From the IMG/VR virus record IMGVR_UViG_3300025120_000095, positions 1-48,977 of that record: 48,977 nt of DNA, one strand, 5' to 3'. The notes under the pieces were generated by a model. It had not been told where the DNA came from, ran no database searches, and saw nothing but the letters and a program-made list of their open reading frames with translations. Both the position numbers and the translations under genes were made by a program. Origin of the DNA: a virus. Positions 22,422-30,217 of the stretch are shown here, in pieces (the first letter of the stretch is position 1; every line of letters starts with the position of its first letter).

Positions 22422-24481
22422 TGGCTTATACGCTTGCCTTTATTATCGTATTGAATTGTTTTGCCGCTACCTTGGCCAGCACCAGCCGGTGCGGCCCCAC
22501 TTGGAATGTCCAGACCCAACAAGCGGTTAATTTCTCTTTGCATGACACCCTGCTGTTGCCTCAAGTTATCAAACTCTTTTCTGGCCGCTTCTTCTGTAAG
22601 ACCCTTTCTCTTTGCCTGTGAAATATAAAGATCGACCCCATAACCTAGTGTCTTTTTAATACTATCAATTTGGGCATTGTAGCTCTTAACTAGCTGTTGC
22701 TTTCTTGTGGCCGTTAAAAGATCATCACCCTTCATTGACTTAACTAAACCAGCTATGTCTTTTCCTCTGGTTTTTAATTCTCCAATGCGATCTTGCACCG
22801 CTGCTTTCTCAGCATCAGTCAAAGGTTGACCACCCCTGCTTTTCCCACTACGAAGCAAGTCTTCAAGCTCAACAATGTTAGCTTGAGTTTCTCCAAGCTG
22901 GTTTGCAAGAGAGTTTTTTTCTCTTTCATCCTTTGCTGCTGAAAGCCGAAATCTTGCGTTCTCACGGTCCTGAGTGGTTCTTGCAGTAGCAAACTGCTGT
23001 TCGGCTTTAATTACATTGATCTCAAGGTTGCGCGTCTTTTCAAATCTATTGAAAGCTTTTTCATCAACATCTCTACGCACCTTATCAAGATCACGAAGCT
23101 CTCCACGCAACTTTGAAACCTCGTCTTTTCTGCCAGCGGCTTCTGCTACTTCTAGCTGCGTAAGCTTTGCTTCTGCGTCAAACAAAGCATTCTCTTGCTT
23201 TCTAACTTCGCTTAAGCTTTTACCGTAGCTTGCAATCGCAGGGGCTGCTTCGCCAATAGCTTGAGTAATAAACGGGCTTTTAGAACCAGCAATTCTAGCG
23301 GCAGCTTCGAGAAGCGCAAGTCCAGCAGCCTCATCGCGCTGGCCACCAATAGCATCTCTCCTATCAGTCAAAGCCGTAGATAAATCTTTATACGCAGAGT
23401 CAGCCGTTAATGCCGCCTGTGCACCTGTTAACGCTTTTTTTGCTGCCGCTTCGGCGCTAGTAAGGGACGAGCTATAGGTAACCGCTGGCGGCTGTTTTGC
23501 TGCTGCTGCCTTTAACCTGTCTTCATACGGATCAAAATTAGTATTAAACCCAGCAACTGGACCGGCCGAACGCTCAGGCAGCAATGCAGATACATCTACT
23601 GGCGGTGCTGCCCGTGCTGCTGGAATGTTGAGGTCAAATTTACTAGGGTCAAATTTTATTGGTCTAAATGGGTCAGCCTGAAATGGGGTAGGACGAGGTT
23701 CGTAACCACCGGGAACAAGCTTTGATGTTGCCGGTACTGTCGTTGATGTTGCCGGTACTGGCTTTGCATCAGCCTGTGCTTTAAGAATTGCTTCCCTATA
23801 GGCACTGGGATCACGCAAATAATCTTTTAAAGAATCTACAGCCTGTGTCCTGCCTCTTCTCCTAGCAAGATAATCTTTATCTATGGGCATGGTCGGGAAA
23901 AGTCTATCCATTGCCCTCGCTGCTGAAAAACTAGGTGACTGCATTGTAGCGGCTGGGTTAAAATTTGCACGAGGTGAACCCGGATAATCCAATGCGTAAA
24001 AAGTTTCAGCAAATTTTTCCGGATTGAACGCCCCATTATTAAAATAAGGCGTTCTATTAAACAGGGTTGGCCCATCAAGTCCATCTAAAGAAATGCCATT
24101 TTGAGCTTTGATCTTTGCAAGACCACCATCAGCCATACGAGTTACTGGTAACTTATTGGCCATTGGTTGGGGAGACGGGGGCATGGTTGCCATTGACTGC
24201 TCAATAGGTAGGTTCTGTGGCTGGGTAGACATCCTGTTCTGAGGCTGCGCCATAGCACCTAGACCACGCGCCATGTTAGCCGCAGGAGCAAGTATGTCCT
24301 CTGCAACCGTCGTAGAGCCTTGGGCTTGGTTCTTCTGGTACTCTTCCTTCATTTCCTTGCGACGACCCATTTCGGTCATCACTAGAAACTGAGGAACAGT
24401 GCCTTGAGAGTAAGCAGTCCTAAGCTGATTATCGCTTAGGTCTTTTAACTTATCTTGGATTTGAACAAGGTTTCCTACCAT
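22418..24481 (-). CDS. Internal virion/ejection protein, coiled-coil
   Basis: A 687-residue protein. A short N-terminal helical motif (DLSDNQLRTAYSQGTVPQF) is followed by a disordered Pro/Met/Gln-rich region and Ala-rich repeats. A long coiled coil runs from about 430 to 650 (Lys/Glu/Arg/Leu-rich) to a Gly-rich end. Length, composition and place between another ejection-type protein and the giant protein suggest a component of the ejectosome. It overlaps the giant gene by four bases (ATGA). A copy of the palindrome is embedded at residues 110-114 (KLPVT), followed by RMADGGLAK. Confidence 0.7.
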   Translation of the reverse strand: MVGNLVQIQDKLKDLSDNQLRTAYSQGTVPQFLVMTEMGRRKEMKEEYQKNQAQGSTTVAEDILAPAANMARGLGAMAQPQNRMSTQPQNLPIEQSMATMPPSPQPMANKLPVTRMADGGLAKIKAQNGISLDGLDGPTLFNRTPYFNNGAFNPEKFAETFYALDYPGSPRANFNPAATMQSPSFSAARAMDRLFPTMPIDKDYLARRRGRTQAVDSLKDYLRDPSAYREAILKAQADAKPVPATSTTVPATSKLVPGGYEPRPTPFQADPFRPIKFDPSKFDLNIPAARAAPPVDVSALLPERSAGPVAGFNTNFDPYEDRLKAAAAKQPPAVTYSSSLTSAEAAAKKALTGAQAALTADSAYKDLSTALTDRRDAIGGQRDEAAGLALLEAAARIAGSKSPFITQAIGEAAPAIASYGKSLSEVRKQENALFDAEAKLTQLEVAEAAGRKDEVSKLRGELRDLDKVRRDVDEKAFNRFEKTRNLEINVIKAEQQFATARTTQDRENARFRLSAAKDEREKNSLANQLGETQANIVELEDLLRSGKSRGGQPLTDAEKAAVQDRIGELKTRGKDIAGLVKSMKGDDLLTATRKQQLVKSYNAQIDSIKKTLGYGVDLYISQAKRKGLTEEAARKEFDNLRQQQGVMQREINRLLGLDIPSGAAPAGAGQGSGKTIQYDNKGKRISQ
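24140..24154. repeat. 15-base palindrome inside the ejection protein gene
   Basis: AGTTACTGGTAACTT matches 15 of 16 bases of the copy at 12528-12543 and encodes KLPVT in the same frame as there. Unlike the other copies it lies inside a gene, about 330 bases after its start. Confidence 0.55.
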
Positions 24482-24493
24482 CTTACTTCCCCT

Positions 24494-25555
24494 TTACCCC
24501 AACAGCTTAGACAGGCCAGCAGCGCCCAAGCCAAGACTTAAAAGAGGTGCATACGGACTGGGCGGCGGCTCCATACGGCGCACTTCTGATTCTGGCGTAA
24601 TAGGAACACCGCGAAGGATCGAAGACAGATACTGTAGCTGACCTCTTTCATAGTCTCGCTGATTAATAAAATCTTGAAAACTAAGATCAAGTTCTGCCTG
24701 TCGCCTTAATCTTTCTGACTCACCTACACCCGCTAAAGCAGCAGCCTGTTCTAGTCGAGTCTTCTGTAACGCAGGAGCAGCGCCCAATATCGCTTCGGCC
24801 CCCGCAAGACCAAGACGATCAGCGGTTTCTGCTGCTGACAATCTTCGTTCCTGCTGTATTCCCGCATCAGATAAAGCTTGCGCCCTTGTTTTAAGAGCAA
24901 GCTCTTGTTGACCAGTCGCCGCTTGCATAGCTTGGCCAAAAGCATCGGCTCTTGCCGTAGCGCCCATTTGATCAAGCCTTTCGTCAAGATCACGTTGCGC
25001 CATTTGCCTAGGGACAAACCTTCTGCTACCGCCGAAAGCATCCGCTTGAATCGCCTCTGCATCTCTTCTTGCCTGACCTTCGTCAAACCTTCGCTGTGCG
25101 GAAACCTCTTGCTGTGCCAGCACGTTTTCTAAATAAGGATTTATAAAGCTTTGTACTTGAGTGCGAGGGTCTCTTGCAGCTAAAACAGCTTCAGTAGGCG
25201 CTGCATACTGAGCAAACGAAGTTGACGGATCAAACTGTCCTACAAGATCAGTGCCTGTAAATTGAGTTGGACGAGCAACCTGTTCAGCAAATTCAGCACC
25301 TGCTGTATCAAAGCTAGTCTGCAAAGCAGTGTCTGTCGCTATATCACGGGTTAGCTGTTCAGAAGCAACCCCTGACGTTGTTGGCTCTGCTATCCTAGCC
25401 TCAGTATAAGCATCATATGGAAGATTAGTCTGAACCTCCGTCCTATCTAACAGCCGCGTAAAATACGGCTCTACATAGTCAGGCAGATTACTTGTTGTTT
25501 GCGTTACCTGTGATGTTTGCGGTGCCCCGCCACCGGGTGGTGCGCCTTTTCCCAT
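24494..25555 (-). CDS. Virion-associated protein, Ala/Gln/Arg-rich
   Basis: A 353-residue protein starting at 25555, seven bases after GGAGG; a longer frame exists but lacks this site. It has a Gly/Pro-rich start, then a helical region with FINPYLENVLAQQ and ADAFGGSRR, a pattern seen in ejection-region proteins of marine phages. Long Ala/Arg/Glu helices follow, and a short hydrophobic C-terminus (LLSLGLGAAGLSKLLG). Composition and place suggest an internal virion protein injected with the genome. Confidence 0.7.
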   Translation of the reverse strand: MGKGAPPGGGAPQTSQVTQTTSNLPDYVEPYFTRLLDRTEVQTNLPYDAYTEARIAEPTTSGVASEQLTRDIATDTALQTSFDTAGAEFAEQVARPTQFTGTDLVGQFDPSTSFAQYAAPTEAVLAARDPRTQVQSFINPYLENVLAQQEVSAQRRFDEGQARRDAEAIQADAFGGSRRFVPRQMAQRDLDERLDQMGATARADAFGQAMQAATGQQELALKTRAQALSDAGIQQERRLSAAETADRLGLAGAEAILGAAPALQKTRLEQAAALAGVGESERLRRQAELDLSFQDFINQRDYERGQLQYLSSILRGVPITPESEVRRMEPPPSPYAPLLSLGLGAAGLSKLLG

Positions 25556-25557
25556 AA

Positions 25558-25974
25558 CTAAACCTCCATCCGATAAGAACAATACTCAGAAGTCCAGCCA
25601 ATCTTTTTCAGCTTTCTTTCCCAACCCTTACGGCCAATAAATTCAACAAAATTACAATCGTTATCTTCAGCCCAGCTTTTGATAAAATTGTTTACTTCTC
25701 CAAACCACTCATCGTACCCAGAGCCGCCTATAAACAAAGTCTGTAAAGCCTTAGAACCGGGGTACTCTACAAACTTAGATGTCCAAGCAGCCTTTGTTTC
25801 TTTCTTGTCTTCGTCATAAACTAAAAATAAATGCTGCCGACCTGCTTTTACTTCTTCACGCACAGACTCAATATCCCAGCGTCCTCCTGAAAATAAAATA
25901 GCTTTTAACAAAAGATCGGCCACATGCGGCCACTCTTTGTCAACGTATTCAGGCGGGACAAGAGATACGATCAT
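25558..25974 (-). CDS. GNAT-like acetyltransferase-fold protein
   Basis: A 138-residue protein resembling the GNAT-fold proteins found among phage internal virion genes, such as those near T7 gene 13. Visible signs are the central strand pair HLFLVYDE and ALQTLFIGG, the following helix (WFGEVNNFIKSWAE) and the end NFVEFIGRKGWERKLKKIGWT. The acetyl-CoA loop (Q/RxxGxG/A) is not clear; GGSGYD is the nearest match, so catalysis is uncertain. It overlaps the upstream gene by four bases and lies among ejection proteins. Confidence 0.65.
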   Translation of the reverse strand: MIVSLVPPEYVDKEWPHVADLLLKAILFSGGRWDIESVREEVKAGRQHLFLVYDEDKKETKAAWTSKFVEYPGSKALQTLFIGGSGYDEWFGEVNNFIKSWAEDNDCNFVEFIGRKGWERKLKKIGWTSEYCSYRMEV

Positions 25975-27482
25975 GCTGGCATTACCTGCCCGACCATGTT
26001 CGGCGGCTCTTTTGTTCCTGTGCGCCGTGTCCGCACACGATCAATTAGCTTCATCAGTTCCTCTTCTCCGGCCCGTGTGCTGCCATCTCCTAAACCAGAC
26101 ACAACATCAGCGGGTAAAACAAACTCGTCACGAGAAAGAAGAACGTCCTTCTCACCCTCCAAGCTTGCCTGAACCATGTCATCACGGCCTTTGCCGATAC
26201 CCTCGACTATGCCATCGCCCTCAACAAGCATGTCTTGATTTTGACCCATTTGCTCCATCATCATTTCCTGACCGACCTGTTCGACCAAAACATTAAGAGC
26301 TTCTTCACCGTACTGCTCAACAAAGGATTGAATGGCTACGTCTGGGTTTGCATGTTCACCACGAATAGCTGAGATAGCCTCTTCAACAATTATGTCCTGA
26401 GTATCTCCATCAGGAGAAGACCCCTCCATCATCATTGACTGTATCTGCATCATTGACGAGTCAGGATCAGCACCTTCCATGACACCAGCCATTGCGCCTA
26501 GTCCTGATGCGGTAGGGTCCATGCCCTGCATTTCTTCCAAAGCTGCAAGCCCACCCATCTGCATACGCATGGCCCCTCCATCAGCAACAAACCTAGTGGG
26601 TGAGAAGTAATTAAACTCTGGGTCTATGCCGCCACGATAGTCGTCATCTGGAGTAAACCGATCCCGTGTTCCAAACCGTTGGGGTCTGTATACTTTTTCT
26701 TCTTCTAGATCAAAGTCAACTGTTGTTGGAAACGCAGCCTCTTCTAGGATCGCACCGCCAACGCCGCCTACCGCTTGACCCAGCGTATTAAGCCGTCCTT
26801 TAACAAAAGCTCCTGAAGCTGGGTCAATATATGCGGGGCGCGAAGGCGCTAAAATTCTATCGATTGTGCTTATGTCTTTGACTGATTTACCAGCAAAATC
26901 TCCCACCCCCGCCGAAGAAGATGTTGGCATCCTTGAGATTATACCTTCGTTGGGGTTATATCCTGCTGGATTGGCCACACCCGCAAGATTAAGAGCTTCA
27001 GGATTCGCAACATTAGCAGCAGCGTCTGTAGCCCTAGCCGCTGCCAGCGCATCCGCTCCACCAATATCTGCTCCTGATCTTATAAAATCACCATCGCTCG
27101 TCAGCCCCTGCATCAAGCCGCCTGTTAAAGCTGCAAACAGTCCGGTTTTAACACCCTCGCCAAGATCACCAGTACCTAGTGTTTTTCCTAAAGCTGAACC
27201 AACGGCCCCTGCCATGTAGGGGTTTGCAGTCATGAAAGCTCCCAAGCCTCCCAAACCAGCAAGAGCGCCAGAGGTCGCCAAAGCTGTTCCTCCTATACCG
27301 CCCAGTATCGGAAGGAGTGCAGGAAGGAACGCTTCGGGTAATCCGGTGTCTGGGTTAGTAGTTAGATAGCCACCTGAACCAGCCGCCAGAGCCTCTGCTT
27401 CCTGAGGGTTAACATGCATCAGAACGCTATCGCCGTAGCGACCCCTTTGTCTTACAGCTTCCGCTGCCTCTACTAGGCTCAT
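25971..27482 (-). CDS. Structural protein, Gly/Ala/Met-rich
   Basis: About 503 residues from the ATG at 27482, five bases after GGAGG. Residues 55-135 are Gly/Ala-rich and hydrophobic (LLPILGGIGGTALA). The middle is acidic and Met-rich (MMQIQSMMMEG). The C-terminus carries the motif LLSRDEFVLPADVVSGLGDG followed by STRAGEEELMKLIDRVR, which I recall at the ends of many marine phage virion proteins. It heads the ejection block and is coupled to the GNAT-like gene. It is probably virion-associated; the exact role is unknown. Confidence 0.7.
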   Translation of the reverse strand: MSLVEAAEAVRQRGRYGDSVLMHVNPQEAEALAAGSGGYLTTNPDTGLPEAFLPALLPILGGIGGTALATSGALAGLGGLGAFMTANPYMAGAVGSALGKTLGTGDLGEGVKTGLFAALTGGLMQGLTSDGDFIRSGADIGGADALAAARATDAAANVANPEALNLAGVANPAGYNPNEGIISRMPTSSSAGVGDFAGKSVKDISTIDRILAPSRPAYIDPASGAFVKGRLNTLGQAVGGVGGAILEEAAFPTTVDFDLEEEKVYRPQRFGTRDRFTPDDDYRGGIDPEFNYFSPTRFVADGGAMRMQMGGLAALEEMQGMDPTASGLGAMAGVMEGADPDSSMMQIQSMMMEGSSPDGDTQDIIVEEAISAIRGEHANPDVAIQSFVEQYGEEALNVLVEQVGQEMMMEQMGQNQDMLVEGDGIVEGIGKGRDDMVQASLEGEKDVLLSRDEFVLPADVVSGLGDGSTRAGEEELMKLIDRVRTRRTGTKEPPNMVGQVMPA

Positions 27483-27518
27483 GGCATCCTCCAATTACAT
27501 TGACTAATCATAATCCCA

Positions 27519-27824
27519 CTAACTTATTGTTACTGTTACAGAAGCAACTGACATTGTCCCACTATTTCCAGCAACATTTGGATTATTTATTCTACTGACT
27601 TTTAGAAATCCATCCACCTCAAAAACGTCACCAATAGCCAGAGTTGAATCATTGTTAAGTAAATTTGTAATATTTAAACCCGAAGTCTGCACAAGCCCCG
27701 GATTTTCTATCTGCGCCACCAAAATGTTTAAGTTAGCAGAAAGGGTTCCGAAATACCCCACATCGTAAGTAAACGGGGGCGACAAGAATGTCGGCTTAGT
27801 GGGAGCTATTGGGCGGCTTGTCAT
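27519..27824 (-). CDS. Small virion-associated protein
   Basis: A 101-residue protein rich in Thr, Ser, Asn and Val, ending in VASVTVTIS. The likely fold is all-beta. It overlaps the upstream tail gene by one base and precedes the ejection block. It is probably a tail or decoration component; no named family is recognised. Confidence 0.6.
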   Translation of the reverse strand: MTSRPIAPTKPTFLSPPFTYDVGYFGTLSANLNILVAQIENPGLVQTSGLNITNLLNNDSTLAIGDVFEVDGFLKVSRINNPNVAGNSGTMSVASVTVTIS

Positions 27825-29683
27825 TAGCGCCTACCATCAGGACGCACATCCATGCGGGGCGTTCCTAACTTCCACTGCACACCCACGTCGCTCGACTCTA
27901 CTCGCAACGTCATTGACCTGCCTCGCAAGCGCACATCTGCTTTCTCTGTGTACAACTCTACAGGAGACGATGATGTTTGCGCGACATCAGATGTATCAGT
28001 CTGCTCATAATTAGCGCCGGGGAAGTTTCTGCTCTTTAGTATCAGGTTGGCGCTAGGGTCCGACACGCTGCTGGTGGTAAAAGAGATGTCAGGAATAATT
28101 CTGCTTACAAAAGAAAATCTATCCCCTTCTCCAATATCAACTTGAGACGACTCAATATAAGAAGAGATTGCTGACGCTGGCACTGTTGAGCCGTCATCTA
28201 AACCAAATTCGTGACTATAAAGATACTTATCATTAGATGCGGCTAAAGGGAAATCTTTAATTCCGCGATCCAGCCAAGCTGTCCTTGGAAGCGTTCCGTA
28301 GTACCACAGATTATTTGTGTAATTCCAAACAACATACTTGTCATTTTCTGTCGCCCCAGAAGAGGGATAAAACCACCAGACTTCACTAAATGCAGAATTA
28401 ACGCCGCAAACTATTTTCTGTATTTGCGCTAGGTTCATATCACTAAATACATACTGCTTGACTGAACAAGGCAGCGTACTTACGCCACCCTTGTAAACGT
28501 AGAAATCATCCCGCCCCATCCACACAGAAAAATCCTCAACGGCTATCGCAGCGTTGGGAGAAATGATCGTAATCAAACCAGATATTTGTGTGATGCCAAA
28601 CGTAAACGGTGGCCCAAGAAACCTTAATGAGTGCAGGGACACATCAGTCCAAACCAGTATTTCTTCTCTGGCTTCTTTAGCGCACACGATCTCCGAACCC
28701 GTACCCAGCTTAAGACTACCCGCTGTGTTGTCGGTTCTGGTTTCCCAGTCAGTAAGAGACTCCTGATCTGCAAACCTTATAAGTAGGGGGTCTTGAATTC
28801 CTATCGAAGATTCATCATCACACCCGAAAGCTATGACGTGCCTGTCTCTGTCCGACACCATGATCTGTTTAGCTATTGTGGGAGCTTTGTTAGACCCTGT
28901 TAAACCTGATAAGACAACGGCTCTATTGTTCACCCCGGCAGATGAATCCCAGTAATAGATATTTCCTTGTCTCTGATTTATAAGCAGGTCTTCTCCAAAG
29001 TTATCCTGCGTCCACAGCCCTAGTTGAGCTTCCGCACCCGAACTTGAAACACCGGAACCCCATGTGCCGCGCCCCCAAGTTCCAATACCCCAGCCCGTTC
29101 CAGTAACCCCAGTATCAAGACCAACATTTATTTGATAAACAGACGTTACGGAACCGCCGCCGTTTCCAGAGTCACTAGCGTTAGCGGTAACTGAAACAGT
29201 AATCGTGTATGTATTGCCAGTAGGAACGCTAACAATTTGATGCTCTGCATTTAAGATTGCGGCTGTGACATTGCCGCCTAAACTAGACGCACCACTAAAG
29301 GTAACAAAGTCGCCTTCTTTTGCCCCGTGCGTATTGTCTGTAACTGTAATTGTCGCGGAGCCATTGGTGGCTGCGAAAGTTGTGCTGTTCGTTGTCGTTT
29401 TGCGGATAGGCGTAATATCAGAATAGGTTTCACCCTCTTCCACATAAAACTTAAGGTTAGTGCCAACGCCTAGATATATTGACCCGTCAAGAGCAACCCA
29501 TGAATAAAGAGAGCGGCAAGTCCCAAGAAACTGAGCCTCAGAATACTTTTGCCAGCCGCCTATTTTTTCAGGAAAATTGTCTCGAAACCGAACCTTATCA
29601 GAATCAAACCAGCCGCCCCCATTGGAGTAAGACGTAGTCTCCCTGTTAATACCAGCGCGAAATTTTAATTCTTGTAGCGGCAT
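27824..29683 (-). CDS. Tail protein, nozzle-like beta-rich
   Basis: A 619-residue beta-rich protein. Its start (LKFRAGINRETTSYSNGGGWFDSDKVRF in shortened form: FRAGINRE...GGGWFDSDKVRFRD) and the GTCRSLYSWVALDGS block are highly characteristic of a tail protein widespread in marine podovirus-like genomes. The many short Trp/Tyr/Gly strands suggest a propeller as in tail-nozzle proteins. Near 200 it has GTWGRGTWGSG, a motif shared with the cupredoxin-like protein. An insert with Ig-like composition (ATITVTDN, YTITVSVTAN) lies at about 105-180. It is likely the distal tail tube or nozzle. Confidence 0.72.
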   Translation of the reverse strand: MPLQELKFRAGINRETTSYSNGGGWFDSDKVRFRDNFPEKIGGWQKYSEAQFLGTCRSLYSWVALDGSIYLGVGTNLKFYVEEGETYSDITPIRKTTTNSTTFAATNGSATITVTDNTHGAKEGDFVTFSGASSLGGNVTAAILNAEHQIVSVPTGNTYTITVSVTANASDSGNGGGSVTSVYQINVGLDTGVTGTGWGIGTWGRGTWGSGVSSSGAEAQLGLWTQDNFGEDLLINQRQGNIYYWDSSAGVNNRAVVLSGLTGSNKAPTIAKQIMVSDRDRHVIAFGCDDESSIGIQDPLLIRFADQESLTDWETRTDNTAGSLKLGTGSEIVCAKEAREEILVWTDVSLHSLRFLGPPFTFGITQISGLITIISPNAAIAVEDFSVWMGRDDFYVYKGGVSTLPCSVKQYVFSDMNLAQIQKIVCGVNSAFSEVWWFYPSSGATENDKYVVWNYTNNLWYYGTLPRTAWLDRGIKDFPLAASNDKYLYSHEFGLDDGSTVPASAISSYIESSQVDIGEGDRFSFVSRIIPDISFTTSSVSDPSANLILKSRNFPGANYEQTDTSDVAQTSSSPVELYTEKADVRLRGRSMTLRVESSDVGVQWKLGTPRMDVRPDGRR

Positions 29684-29686
29684 TTA

Positions 29687-30208
29687 CTAGCTTCCCAACA
29701 CAGGCCAGTCATAAAGTATGCCAGATTTGTTTCCTTCTGCATCCCAAGACAGAAACAATGCAGCAACGGCGGCAGTGTCCGCCGCGCCGTCGATGGCACT
29801 CTCCATTGCGGTAGCTTTAGTGCGGATTGCATCACGCCATGTTGAGATATTTCCGGGGATTGCAGTGGTTTTTTCGGATTTACGAACCACGGCCCAATCT
29901 GTCTGAGCTAACAGTGCGCCTTGCTGTATTTTTACCTCGTCTTTCAGGTTGGTTTTAACGCCCTTTACCAGATTATCGCCTGACCCTGAATCAGCTAGTG
30001 CCTTGGCGGTACTAGTAATTTTTCCGTCGCTGTCCATCGACCAGTTGTAAAGGCGGCTGTCAGGTGGCGTGTCGGGCGTGATTTCAGTCAAACCCGCCGC
30101 AGCTTTGTCACTGGGCGACCAGATGTGCCAGTTGCGCGGGTGCGTGATGCCGTTGTCGTCGATCCACGCTTTGTGTTCCTTAATCGTTCTGCCTGAGTAT
30201 TTCCACAT
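29687..30208 (-). CDS. Tail-fibre-associated protein
   Basis: A 173-residue protein. The N-terminal part (YSGRTIKEHKAWIDDNGITHP...WHIW) looks like a short binding domain. The C-terminal part (LLAQTDWAVVRKSEKTTAIP...WRDAIRTKA) resembles the end of phage tail-fibre assembly proteins (pattern LxxTDWxxxRxxE...IPxxxxxxRxxxR). It lies directly downstream of the large adhesin, as fibre assembly genes usually do. Confidence 0.65.
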   Translation of the reverse strand: MWKYSGRTIKEHKAWIDDNGITHPRNWHIWSPSDKAAAGLTEITPDTPPDSRLYNWSMDSDGKITSTAKALADSGSGDNLVKGVKTNLKDEVKIQQGALLAQTDWAVVRKSEKTTAIPGNISTWRDAIRTKATAMESAIDGAADTAAVAALFLSWDAEGNKSGILYDWPVLGS

Positions 30209-30217
30209 AATCTTATC

